A stretch of DNA of 64,000 nt from Enterovibrio calviensis DSM 14347 (GTDB taxonomy: Bacteria > Pseudomonadota > Gammaproteobacteria > Enterobacterales > Vibrionaceae), in the NCBI RefSeq assembly GCF_000621165.1, contig NZ_JHZA01000001.1, positions 1,048,606 to 1,112,605 of the forward strand. Reading direction: 5' to 3'. Positions 1-6,475 of this stretch are shown here, in pieces. The notes beneath the pieces are model-generated. The model was not told the DNA's origin, made no database searches, and worked only from the letters and a program-made list of their open reading frames with translations. Position numbers and translations under genes: made by a program. How positions within the stretch are numbered: position 1 is the stretch's first letter; the number at the start of each line of letters is the position of its first letter.

Positions 1-91
1 CATCAACACCGCAACACTCATTTAAGCTCACTGAGAAGCCCACTACGAAGAGATTGGTTCTATGGTAAGTAGTTCATCTATTTCACATAGT

Positions 92-199
92 GGTGACCAC
101 TGAGGGTCACCCAACTAAGTTATTGAATTTAGTAGTGTGGTAAAAGTTTACCACCCCTTTCTTTAAGGGTTTGGGGTGTGTCCGTAAAGTCTCGGACAC
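92..199. other. Non-coding left edge with two perfect inverted repeats
   Basis: GGTGACC (92-98) pairs with GGTCACC (105-111), and GTGTCCG (178-184) pairs with CGGACAC (193-199). Neither is followed by a clear T-run, so these may be weak terminators or RNA structures after a gene that ends near the window edge. No gene is supported in 1-215. Confidence 0.4.
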
Positions 200-215
200 T
201 ACTAAAAACAAGTAG

Positions 216-410
216 TTACCCTTCATAGGGAAGATTGAACTGAGCTTCATCATGAGCTTGTTGGTTCATTATCTCTGATAGCTGTTCTTGTAATGCTGGA
301 ACTAATTCAAGAGGGATTGGAATAAACCTGCTAGCAGTCTTTGAAGTTCTAAGTGTAATTATTAGTTGGTCATTGTTATTGATGAATAATTGTTCTAGTT
401 GAGGCTTCAT
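216..410 (-). CDS. Small phage protein of unknown function
   Basis: This encodes about 64 residues and is not recognised. I chose the ATG at 410 because GGAAT lies about nine bases upstream; a longer reading from 440 has no ribosome site and would overlap a palindrome. The middle (TSKTASRFIPIPLELVPAL) vaguely recalls the beta-sheet part of tyrosine recombinase catalytic domains, but none of the catalytic Arg-His-Arg-Tyr set is present, so it is not an active integrase. It is divergent from the RHH gene at 555, with a CRP-like palindrome and a second inverted repeat between them. Confidence 0.5.
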   Translation of the reverse strand: MKPQLEQLFINNNDQLIITLRTSKTASRFIPIPLELVPALQEQLSEIMNQQAHDEAQFNLPYEG

Positions 411-428
411 TAAGCTATTCCAAATATA

Positions 429-448
429 TCTGTGAAACATTTCACAGA
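429..448. promoter_or_regulatory. CRP-like palindrome (TGTGA-N6-TCACA)
   Basis: TGTGAAACATTTCACA (431-446) is an exact match to the CRP half-site spacing TGTGA-N6-TCACA. The dyad extends to nine-base arms at 429-448. It lies between divergent genes, 19-38 bases before the leftward ATG at 410. CRP binding is inferred from the consensus only; a phage repressor could use the same dyad. Confidence 0.5.
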
Positions 449-469
449 GGGTTTTAGGTTATATTTCTT

Positions 470-492
470 ATTGTATAGCTGAGTTATACAAT
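470..492. promoter_or_regulatory. Operator-like inverted repeat ATTGTATA-N7-TATACAAT
   Basis: This is a perfect eight-base dyad with a seven-base spacer, centred about 74 bases before the RHH gene. TACAAT at 487-492 could be a -10 box, so a protein bound here would cover the promoter. Autoregulation by the adjacent RHH protein is the simplest guess. Confidence 0.5.
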
Positions 493-554
493 AGCTCCAT
501 CGGGTTGAGACAAGAACTTAACCCAGTTCTTTAAAAGCCTGAGAGATAATTATA

Positions 555-701
555 ATGAAATCTGTTTTAAGAGCATTCCGTATTCCAACAGAACTTTCTG
601 AAGCAATCGACAAGATGGCAGAAGAGGAAACGAGAACAGTAACTAATATGGTGCTGGTCTTGCTGAAGGAAGCAATTAAAGCTCGAAAGAATTCTAACTA
701 A
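555..701 (+). CDS. Arc-like ribbon-helix-helix DNA-binding protein
   Basis: This 48-residue protein is nearly all RHH fold. A short beta strand (RAFRIP, residues 6-11) is followed by helix A (LSEAIDKMAEEE), a turn with Thr/Asn and helix B (MVLVLLKEAIKA). The length and pattern match phage Arc/Mnt-type repressors, which bind operators as dimers of dimers. A GAGAG ribosome site lies just upstream. An inverted repeat at 470-492 is a candidate operator, and a hairpin at 711-735 follows the stop. It is probably an early or lysogeny regulator; the target is inferred. Confidence 0.75.
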   Translation: MKSVLRAFRIPTELSEAIDKMAEEETRTVTNMVLVLLKEAIKARKNSN

Positions 702-710
702 GAAATGAAA

Positions 711-735
711 AAGCCCTGATATGTGGTCAGGGCTT
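711..735 (+). terminator. Hairpin after the RHH gene
   Basis: AAGCCCTGA pairs with TCAGGGCTT around a seven-base loop. The T-run after it is poor, so termination may be partial and some transcripts may read into the Rha-like gene. Confidence 0.5.
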
Positions 736-762
736 AATGTTTACTACAAAGGAAACAAGATT

Positions 763-1602
763 ATGTTACTACAAAAAACAACCACTGAAAACCTACAAGA
801 AGTTATTAAGATGAACGGTGGTGTTATCGCTACTTCTCAATTGGCTACAGTACTTGGTAAATCACATCAACACCTTACAGATAAGCTGGCTAAATCTTGC
901 ACGCTAACGAATTTCGTGACCGTTCAGGAATCGTACAATTCTGGTAAGAATACTCGAACTGCTTACCTACTACCTGAGAAAGAAGCTATGGCTTTGGCTA
1001 TGAGCTACGACATGAACTTAGGTATGAAGGTTTACCAAGCATTCCAAGATTACAAGGCTGCACTGGAAGCAGTTCAGAATGCTACTTCACTTGCTGAAGC
1101 TAAAGCGATTGCTAAGGAAGCACTCAACGTAAGAATCTTTGAGGCAATTGGTTCTAAGCATGGAAAGGTTGGTTCTCTGTTGAATGAAGCCTTTATAGAG
1201 AATACCCCTGCTAAAGCTAACGCTCTTATTAGAGGTGAGTACCGTAACCAAGCTAATGTTCTGAATGCAGACATTGCTTACCGTAAGAAGTTCTTGGAAG
1301 CATGGATTAGAAGTATTGATACTCAGGTTGTCATTGCTAAAGAAGCTGAAGACTTTGTTCAAGTGCTTGCACTAGGCAATGAAAGAGGCAAGGTGATTGC
1401 CATTCAGAAGCACATTCTTGAGTACAACCTAACTAAAGCTGAACAACGTATTAAACAGTTGGAAGCTAAGGAGCAGACACCGGAAGTTAAGGCTGAGTTG
1501 GCTGCTATGGTTCAAGAGGCTTCAAATGTAATCCCGACGTTCACAGGTATTTCTTCTTTCTTCACAGCAGAAGACATTGCTGCATCAATCAAAACCAACT
1601 AA
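763..1602 (+). CDS. Rha-family phage regulatory protein
   Basis: 279 residues. The N-terminal 100 residues show the Rha layout: a TSQLATVLGKSHQHL helix-turn segment, an ESY...TRTAYLL strand pair and a helix rich in Ala-Met. The C-terminal part is helical, Ala/Glu/Lys-rich, and may be a second dimerisation domain. Rha proteins are known from temperate lambdoid and P22-like phages, where their expression interferes with growth in some hosts; the biochemical role is unclear. The start at 763 is supported by AAAGGA; the longer frame from 721 runs through the preceding hairpin. A strong terminator follows at 1610. Confidence 0.65.
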   Translation: MLLQKTTTENLQEVIKMNGGVIATSQLATVLGKSHQHLTDKLAKSCTLTNFVTVQESYNSGKNTRTAYLLPEKEAMALAMSYDMNLGMKVYQAFQDYKAALEAVQNATSLAEAKAIAKEALNVRIFEAIGSKHGKVGSLLNEAFIENTPAKANALIRGEYRNQANVLNADIAYRKKFLEAWIRSIDTQVVIAKEAEDFVQVLALGNERGKVIAIQKHILEYNLTKAEQRIKQLEAKEQTPEVKAELAAMVQEASNVIPTFTGISSFFTAEDIAASIKTN

Positions 1603-1609
1603 TTGAATA

Positions 1610-1633
1610 GGGAGGCTACGGCTTCCCTTTTTT
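1610..1633 (+). terminator. Rho-independent terminator
   Basis: GGGAGGC pairs with GCTTCCC (one G-T wobble) across a TACG tetraloop and is followed by six T. It sits directly after the Rha-like stop codon. Confidence 0.85.
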
Positions 1634-1650
1634 GTATCTGGAGATACGAC

Positions 1651-2079
1651 ATGAGAATGACACCTAAGAAGACCATCACTGAATTAAATCTGATTGGTTC
1701 AATGCTACTAGAGTTACATGCCCAACTACCTGTTAGTGAGTTTAATGAAATGCTCCACAATCAATTCTCAAGGGTTTATGCAAAGGAGAAGGGCATTACA
1801 CCTAGTAGAGCTAACCGAGTGCTTAGAGGTGCAATGAGGCTTACTGAGTTCGGTAAAGGATGGGAATATATCGGTAAGGCTAACGTGTTAACCGGACTAT
1901 TCAAGAAAGGTAATGAACTTCTACTTCGATATGCTCAAGAGTTAATGAGTCAAGTAGGTGGTAGCAGGGCTTACAAGACTGCTGCTAATGAAATCAAACG
2001 ATTGATTAAGTTGGTTCAGGCTAAGTTTGATATTGCTGAAGCTATCCATGTATCAAGACTAACCTTTGATTGGTACTAA
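1651..2079 (+). CDS. Hypothetical phage protein
   Basis: 142 residues, largely helical, with basic segments (TPSRANRVLRGAMRL, NEIKRLIKLVQAKF). Not recognised. The start at 1651 is preceded by GGAG at seven bases; the longer frame from 1603 would be translated through the terminator hairpin and is rejected. It is followed after one base by the next small gene, so the two are probably co-translated. Confidence 0.65.
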   Translation: MRMTPKKTITELNLIGSMLLELHAQLPVSEFNEMLHNQFSRVYAKEKGITPSRANRVLRGAMRLTEFGKGWEYIGKANVLTGLFKKGNELLLRYAQELMSQVGGSRAYKTAANEIKRLIKLVQAKFDIAEAIHVSRLTFDWY

Positions 2080-2080
2080 C

Positions 2081-2281
2081 ATGAAGCTGATGAAGTTCCA
2101 GTATCAAGAGAGAGTAGTTAGAAGTGTTACCCCAACAGACAGGAAGTTCAACGTTAAGTATGGTCTACGGATGACTGAGAAATACTTATCCTTACCTCCG
2201 AAGTATCAGAAGATAATAGATGAGGCTAAAGATAAAAGTGAAGCATGGTCACTATTGTACTTTGCTGGTATCGCTAAATAA
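2081..2281 (+). CDS. Small hypothetical phage protein
   Basis: 66 residues, basic in the first half and helical at the end (YQKIIDEAKDKSEAWSLLYFAG). Not recognised. ATG 2081 directly follows the upstream stop, with no obvious ribosome site, which suggests translational coupling; TTG 2066 is an alternative start. A terminator begins at the stop codon. Confidence 0.6.
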   Translation: MKLMKFQYQERVVRSVTPTDRKFNVKYGLRMTEKYLSLPPKYQKIIDEAKDKSEAWSLLYFAGIAK

Positions 2282-2306
2282 GGAGTAGCTTAGGCTGCTC
2301 CTTTTG
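2282..2306 (+). terminator. Rho-independent terminator
   Basis: GGAGTAGC pairs with GCTGCTCC over a TTAG loop and is followed by TTTTG. It closes the gene pair 1651-2281. Confidence 0.85.
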
Positions 2307-2419
2307 TCGTTTATAGGGTATAAGATTCTTGGTTCAATTCTATTAAGGTAATGACACATGCAGGCATGGTTAGGGTGACTTTTGATTGGTAATACCCTTA
2401 ATAACTTGTATACTTCCGT

Positions 2420-2479
2420 TGTTGGCTAGGTCGGCTTAATTACCCGACTGAACGAGGTTCGCTTATTCCTCTGCCAACA
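2420..2479 (+). ncRNA. Possible structured RNA (three-way junction, tRNA-like)
   Basis: A seven-base closing stem (TGTTGGC 2420-2426 with GCCAACA 2473-2479) encloses two hairpins: GTCGG 2430-2434 with CCGAC 2444-2448, and GAGG 2454-2457 with CCTC 2468-2471, the latter with a TTCGC loop start. The 7-base stem followed by TA recalls a tRNA acceptor and positions 8-9, and GGTTCG recalls a T-arm. However, it is only 60 bases, lacks a D-arm and has no CCA. It could be a decayed tRNA, a D-arm-less mimic or a leader of the HNH gene that starts 38 bases later. Confidence 0.35.
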
Positions 2480-2517
2480 TCCTCCTTCCTAATAAGCATT
2501 AAAATGAGCGTACTAAT

Positions 2518-3192
2518 ATGATTAAGAAGATTCCTGCCGATATGGTAGAAGGCAGCACATTTGTAACTAAGCATTGTGGTGATGTAGTGGTTCTCGAATA
2601 TACCAACTCAAACCATATTAAGGTTAAGTTTATTAAGACAGGTTACGTGACCGTAGCTGCGTCGGGTAATATCCGTAAAGGTGAAGTAGGAGACCCTCTA
2701 CAACCTTCATTGGCCGGAGTAGGCTATATGGGTATAGGTAAATACCCCACTAAGAGTTTAAAGACTGGGAAATGTAATAAATGTTATGTTCTTTGGGCTG
2801 GCATGATTAATCGCTGCTATAACCCAACCAGTACTCCTTACAAGTTCTATGGTGCTAAAGGTGTACGTGTGTGTGATGAATGGCACAACTACCAGAACTT
2901 TGCAGCATGGGCTAATACTGCTGGTTACTTTGAAGGTGCTCAACTAGATAAAGATGTGCTGGGTGGGGATGTTAAGTTGTATAGCCCTGAGACTTGTCAG
3001 TTTATAGATAAAACAACCAATGTGGTGTTTAGTGGTGCTAAATCTTTTAAATTTGTATCACCTGTAGGTGAAATTGTAACAGGTTCGAATATTCGTGTGA
3101 TGGCAGAAAAATACAATTTGAGTTATTCATGCATGGTACAAGTGTCTTCAGGTAAAATTAAAAAGCATAAAGGATGGAGTTTAAGCCTATGA
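2518..3192 (+). CDS. HNH-type homing endonuclease (phage)
   Basis: 224 residues. The central block matches a common phage HNH family: W-x2-M-x2-RCYN near residue 93, FYGAKGVRVCDEW, F-x2-W, then LDKD and SPETCQFI. Such enzymes nick or cut DNA near their own insertion site and spread between phages. The C-terminal 50 residues (SPVGEIVTGSN...) resemble the DNA-binding modules these proteins carry. It stands alone after a 236-base gap holding the structured RNA candidate and overlaps the next small gene by ATGA. Confidence 0.75.
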   Translation: MIKKIPADMVEGSTFVTKHCGDVVVLEYTNSNHIKVKFIKTGYVTVAASGNIRKGEVGDPLQPSLAGVGYMGIGKYPTKSLKTGKCNKCYVLWAGMINRCYNPTSTPYKFYGAKGVRVCDEWHNYQNFAAWANTAGYFEGAQLDKDVLGGDVKLYSPETCQFIDKTTNVVFSGAKSFKFVSPVGEIVTGSNIRVMAEKYNLSYSCMVQVSSGKIKKHKGWSLSL

Positions 3193-3344
3193 GCCTCACT
3201 TGCGGTGAATGGTACGAGAAGATGATTGCTCTACGTTCGAAGGAATGGGAACAGCTTATTGAGAGTGGTTCGATTAAAGCAGCAATGGTTAAGATGAATG
3301 ATGTGGTTGCGTACAAGCAGATGTTAGAAAGGGTAAGTCAGTAG
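3189..3344 (+). CDS. Small hypothetical protein, coupled to the HNH gene
   Basis: 51 residues, helical and charged (SKEWEQLIESGSIKAAMVKM). Its ATG overlaps the stop of the HNH gene (ATGA), the usual sign of translational coupling. Not recognised. Confidence 0.55.
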   Translation: MSLTCGEWYEKMIALRSKEWEQLIESGSIKAAMVKMNDVVAYKQMLERVSQ

Positions 3345-3380
3345 ATAAAAGAAAGGCCACTACTAAGAGTGACCTAAACG

Positions 3381-3554
3381 ATGACTACCAATGTAAGACT
3401 CATTCGTAAACCATCTGGAGACATTACTAATAAACAGAAACTAAATGGTATGTCATATGTCATCACATGTACAGCCATTATATTTACAGTCACTAGGTTA
3501 TATTGTATTATCTTTACATCAACTAACGGCATTAAGTTAATTGGTTCGATATAG
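3381..3554 (+). CDS. Possible small membrane protein
   Basis: 57 residues with a basic N-terminus and one hydrophobic stretch of about 20 residues (SYVITCTAIIFTVTRLYCII). No good ribosome site is seen, so this is tentative. It lies 36 bases after the previous gene on the same strand. Confidence 0.3.
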   Translation: MTTNVRLIRKPSGDITNKQKLNGMSYVITCTAIIFTVTRLYCIIFTSTNGIKLIGSI

Positions 3555-3808
3555 GACGAAGTACAAGTTCTGCATTAAACGAATTGAATTAAAGCGGTTA
3601 CTTCAGGAAGGTTAACTCTGAAATGAATTAGTAGTGGTTAAGGCTCACAATGGTAAACCGAAAGGTCAATGCAGTGATACCCAAGACTACGAAGGCTCAA
3701 GAAGGAAATAGACTTCCAACTATAATTGAATTGATTGTTACCCTAGCTAGGTAATGATTAGTTCATGTAGATGAGACCGGATAGCTACCAATCTCACCTA
3801 CTAGCATA
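3555..3808 (+). other. Gene-free stretch, possible small RNA ending at the 3809 terminator
   Basis: No reading frame is convincing here. Hairpins are TTACC-N7-GGTAA and GTAGATGAGA (3767-3776) with TCTCACCTAC (3792-3801, one mismatch), followed at once by an intrinsic terminator. This arrangement is what a small RNA or a long 3' UTR would look like. Confidence 0.3.
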
Positions 3809-3830
3809 AGCCAGCCTAGAGCTGGTTTTT
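3809..3830 (+). terminator. Rho-independent terminator
   Basis: CCAGC pairs with GCTGG over CTAGA and is followed by five T. It is the last rightward signal before the leftward gene 3846-4139. Confidence 0.75.
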
Positions 3831-3845
3831 GCACATCTAAATTCC

Positions 3846-4139
3846 CTACAGTACTGCCATCTTCATAATACTCCCCAACTCAATACCAGATGCATTAAGT
3901 GCGGCAGTCAATGCCAGTAAAGCAGCAGCATACTTAGCTAACTTACTTTCTACGGCAGTTACCCTAGCTTCAAGTGTTTGGTTCGATTCCATCAATGTAG
4001 TAAGCCGAGCAATAGCCATATCTAATCTATGAATAGCTTGGGTCACGTTTACATCTGATTGACGGATATGAGCAACTTCCACTGCAATGTTTTGTACTTG
4101 GGTCTCAACAGCACTGAGACGCTCGTTCTGTGTTTCCAT
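3846..4139 (-). CDS. Coiled-coil protein with C-terminal membrane segment (XhlA/holin-like)
   Basis: 97 residues. Residues 1-66 are a heptad-rich coiled coil (ERLSAVETQVQNIAVEVAH and on). Residues 68-85 (KYAAALLALTAALNASGI) form a hydrophobic segment. This order resembles XhlA-type proteins, which assist phage lysis at the membrane. The AAAGGA ribosome site before the ATG is good. It is on the opposite strand from the endolysin 0.6 kb away, so a holin role is an inference from shape and neighbourhood. Confidence 0.6.
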   Translation of the reverse strand: METQNERLSAVETQVQNIAVEVAHIRQSDVNVTQAIHRLDMAIARLTTLMESNQTLEARVTAVESKLAKYAAALLALTAALNASGIELGSIMKMAVL

Positions 4140-4202
4140 GAGTATTCCTTTGGATTAATTAACACATCTCTTCTGGATGCTTACCTTAGTAAATAACAGA
4201 TA

Positions 4203-4230
4203 TAAAAAAACCAGTCTACGAAGACTGGTT
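4203..4230 (-). terminator. Leftward Rho-independent terminator
   Basis: AACCAGTCT pairs perfectly with AGACTGGTT across ACGA. On the minus strand it is followed by seven T. It would end transcripts from the zinc-finger gene 4437-4664. Confidence 0.85.
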
Positions 4231-4436
4231 TAGTACCTTTGTTTATCTCTTTAGGTTAGAGGCTTATACAGACAGCAGGAGGTGCGCTTATAAGCTGAGT
4301 CAGTGATTATTGTGTCCTATCAACGAGCATCATTTCAGATGCCATAACACTTCAAACCACATTTATTATTATTGTTATTATGGTTCGCTTGGATAGCCAT
4401 CACACTCTCGGCTTCCATCTTTGTCTAACAAAAAAT

Positions 4437-4664
4437 CTACGCCACCACCGTTACGTACCGCTTACTCTTAATTGCTAACTCTCGGTAATAATCATCACGA
4501 CAGTCACAATCACAGAATACTGCTGAAGTAACACTTAACTCTTCCTCACAGTAATTACAGATGCCACGTTTCATTGTTGGTTCGACCGTTGAAGTTCTGG
4601 CTAAAGCAATTGCTTCATGTAACACAGCATCACAGTAGTCATTAACCTTATCAATTAAGTCCAT
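4437..4664 (-). CDS. Small zinc-finger protein
   Basis: 75 residues. An N-terminal helix (DLIDKVNDYCDAVLHEAIALA) is followed by CNYC (residues 36-39) and paired Cys at CDCDC, which would make a four-cysteine zinc site. Short proteins of this layout, loosely like the DksA/TraR zinc finger, are frequent in phages; their targets are mostly unknown. The Cys spacing is seen directly; metal binding and any RNA polymerase contact are inferred. Confidence 0.6.
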   Translation of the reverse strand: MDLIDKVNDYCDAVLHEAIALARTSTVEPTMKRGICNYCEEELSVTSAVFCDCDCRDDYYRELAIKSKRYVTVVA

Positions 4665-4756
4665 CTATATACTCTCGGTTGAGTTAAGTTAGGTCGTAAG
4701 ATATAGATAAGCTCAGATTAAGTAAATACCAATAATTATAATAATAGGTAGTTTCT

Positions 4757-5119
4757 GTGAAGATATTAGCAAGAACTGAGCATTTTAATCCTAAATATGA
4801 CCTGAAATTGGTCTGTAGTTGTGGATGTGGGAATTCAGTCTCTCAAGGGTTACTTGATAGGGTTGAGCTAGTACGTAGGTTATTTGGCAAGCCCATGAGA
4901 GTTACATCGGGATATAGGTGTGAGGCTTACAATAAGAAGGTAGGTGGAGCTAAGAACAGTATGCACCTTACTGGTAATGCAGTAGACATTGCATGTACTG
5001 ATTCAAGTGATAGGGCAAGGTTAATTAGGTTGGGTCTACATGCTGGCATGAGTATAGGTATTCGTGAGGATATGATTCACTTCGACATTAGACCACATCA
5101 GATTGTATTCACTTATTAA
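4757..5119 (+). CDS. Phage endolysin, peptidase M15 family
   Basis: 120 residues, covering the whole M15A domain. The family signature is clear: SGYRC (51-55), H70 in SMHLTGNAVDI with D77, and H108-F-D110. These are the zinc ligands and catalytic acid of D-Ala-D-Ala carboxypeptidases and phage L-Ala-D-Glu peptidases, so it should cut peptidoglycan cross-links at lysis. There is no signal peptide, so it needs a holin. The GTG start at 4757 has AGG eight bases upstream. Two N-terminal CxC pairs are an extra feature. Confidence 0.85.
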   Translation: MKILARTEHFNPKYDLKLVCSCGCGNSVSQGLLDRVELVRRLFGKPMRVTSGYRCEAYNKKVGGAKNSMHLTGNAVDIACTDSSDRARLIRLGLHAGMSIGIREDMIHFDIRPHQIVFTY

Positions 5120-5371
5120 GCCCTGAGAGGCAACAGGAGAAGAGTTGATATTCAAGGGTATCAGCATCAAGTAAAAGAGAATGGATGCAGGACAGGGGGG
5201 GATAGATGGGGTGTAGAAGTACATATATACATAACCCACTAATACTCGTTTATACACTAATTCTGCTCGGAGACTCTTTTTTTCCTGAGTGGTAACTGTT
5301 AGTAATAACCGTATCAATAGGCTCTCTACAGTGACCGTAGGAGGCTTATCTTTATTGGTTCAGGTGAATGT

Positions 5372-5827
5372 ATGCCATTACCAAAGCTCTGTTCTGAGAA
5401 TGGATGCAAGACCATATCTAGGGATGGTTCACATAAATGTATTGCTCACAGGAAGGTTAGACGTAGAAATGAAGTGGTAGAGAGAAGTGCCTTCTATTTA
5501 ACTCCAAGATGGAAAAGGTTCTCTAAATCATTACGTCAACGTAGACCCATTTGTGAGTGCTGTAATAAAGAGATTGCTACTGATGTAGACCACTGGATAG
5601 AACGAAGCATAGACCCATCTGAGCTTTATTGGTTCGATGAAAGGAATATGGTTTGTCTCTGTAAAAGTTGTCACTACAGGAAAGGCAACAAATTACGTAG
5701 ATGGATTCAAGACAATGACCACAAGCAAATATATCAATACCTCTGGAATTGGCATCCTAGACCGTCTGAGAGGGATTATCTCAACGATTGGATACAAGAG
5801 GCAGTTAAGGAAAGAAGCCAAGGCTAA
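5372..5827 (+). CDS. HNH endonuclease
   Basis: 151 residues. A zinc-ribbon HNH core is visible: C61-x2-C64, the D73-H74 pair (DVDHW), a mid Asn in ERNMVCLC, then C97-x2-C100-H101. It lies just before the small and large terminase genes; HNH proteins at this position in HK97-type phages often take part in cos cleavage with terminase. That role is inferred from position. A further Cys pair near the N-terminus (CSENGC) may bind another metal. Confidence 0.8.
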   Translation: MPLPKLCSENGCKTISRDGSHKCIAHRKVRRRNEVVERSAFYLTPRWKRFSKSLRQRRPICECCNKEIATDVDHWIERSIDPSELYWFDERNMVCLCKSCHYRKGNKLRRWIQDNDHKQIYQYLWNWHPRPSERDYLNDWIQEAVKERSQG

Positions 5828-6032
5828 GCGTAAATACGAGAAGCTGTGCAGGAAGTTTAACTTCGGTATTAACCCTAGTGCTACTCGTGAATATTACCTT
5901 GTGATGAATGGTTCTCTCTTTCGGATTCTGTTCTTGGAAGTGGGTTTAAGTATCACTGATGGTGAGGGTCAATTCGTTGAATGCCAGTTAACCAGATTGA
6001 AAGTATTGAAAGCCTTCGTTAAGAACAGCTAA
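5715..6032 (+). CDS. Small hypothetical protein overlapping the HNH gene
   Basis: The last 70 codons lie beyond the HNH gene and read as a plausible basic protein (KRQLRKEAKAKRKYEKLCRKF then YLVMNGSLFRILFLEVG). The start is uncertain: ATG 5715 and 5637 both lie inside the HNH gene and have weak ribosome sites. It ends before a spacer with an AAT repeat. Not recognised. Confidence 0.45.
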   Translation: MTTSKYINTSGIGILDRLRGIISTIGYKRQLRKEAKAKRKYEKLCRKFNFGINPSATREYYLVMNGSLFRILFLEVGLSITDGEGQFVECQLTRLKVLKAFVKNS

Positions 6033-6073
6033 TTACACCTTACCTAAAACAATAATAATAAAAAGGTAATGAG

Positions 6074-6475
6074 ATGAAACTTAATGCTATGCCCTCGGCA
6101 ATTCAATTGCCACCTAAAGACCTACAGAAATACACCTCAATTAAGAACATGCTTGAGGCTGAACGAGCACTACAACCAAGTGACTTAGATGCTATTGCTT
6201 TGATGGTTCTGAACATGGGAATCATGAATGATGCTTTGGTATCTATCCGTACTGATGGTGTAGTTCTGGTGTCTGTTACTGCTCACGGTCAGGTACACAA
6301 ATCTAATCCTGCTAACGAAGTATTTGCACGAGCAAACGTAGCTGTTAAGGGATTGATGGAGCAGCTTCTAATGACACCAAAAGCTAAGGCTTTGATTGGT
6401 TCAATTGCAGAGAAGGTAGAGGAAGAAGACCCACTTACAGCAGCATTGAAGGCTCGTTCTAAGCGAGGCAAGTAA
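6074..6475 (+). CDS. Terminase small subunit (P27-like)
   Basis: 133 residues. The C-terminal block SNPANEVFARANVAVKGLM followed by L-T-P-x-A-x-A-L is the P27-family signature, and the gene sits directly before the large subunit (TAATG overlap). The small subunit binds the packaging site and hands DNA to the motor. AAAAGGT precedes the ATG; the leader holds an AAT repeat. Confidence 0.75.
   Translation: MKLNAMPSAIQLPPKDLQKYTSIKNMLEAERALQPSDLDAIALMVLNMGIMNDALVSIRTDGVVLVSVTAHGQVHKSNPANEVFARANVAVKGLMEQLLMTPKAKALIGSIAEKVEEEDPLTAALKARSKRGK

Noticed and set aside
1..68. Open reading frames running in from the left edge, one ending TAA at 66-68
   Set aside because: Only about 21 codons are visible and two frames are open, so the true frame cannot be told.
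216..410. Tyrosine-recombinase fragment
   Set aside because: The resemblance is limited to one strand-helix region and no catalytic residues are present.
4300..4436. Leftward reading DKDGSRECDGYP, like an Excalibur calcium-binding end, after the zinc-finger gene
   Set aside because: No start codon fits and the frame is very short; it may be a remnant, but there is not enough to call.
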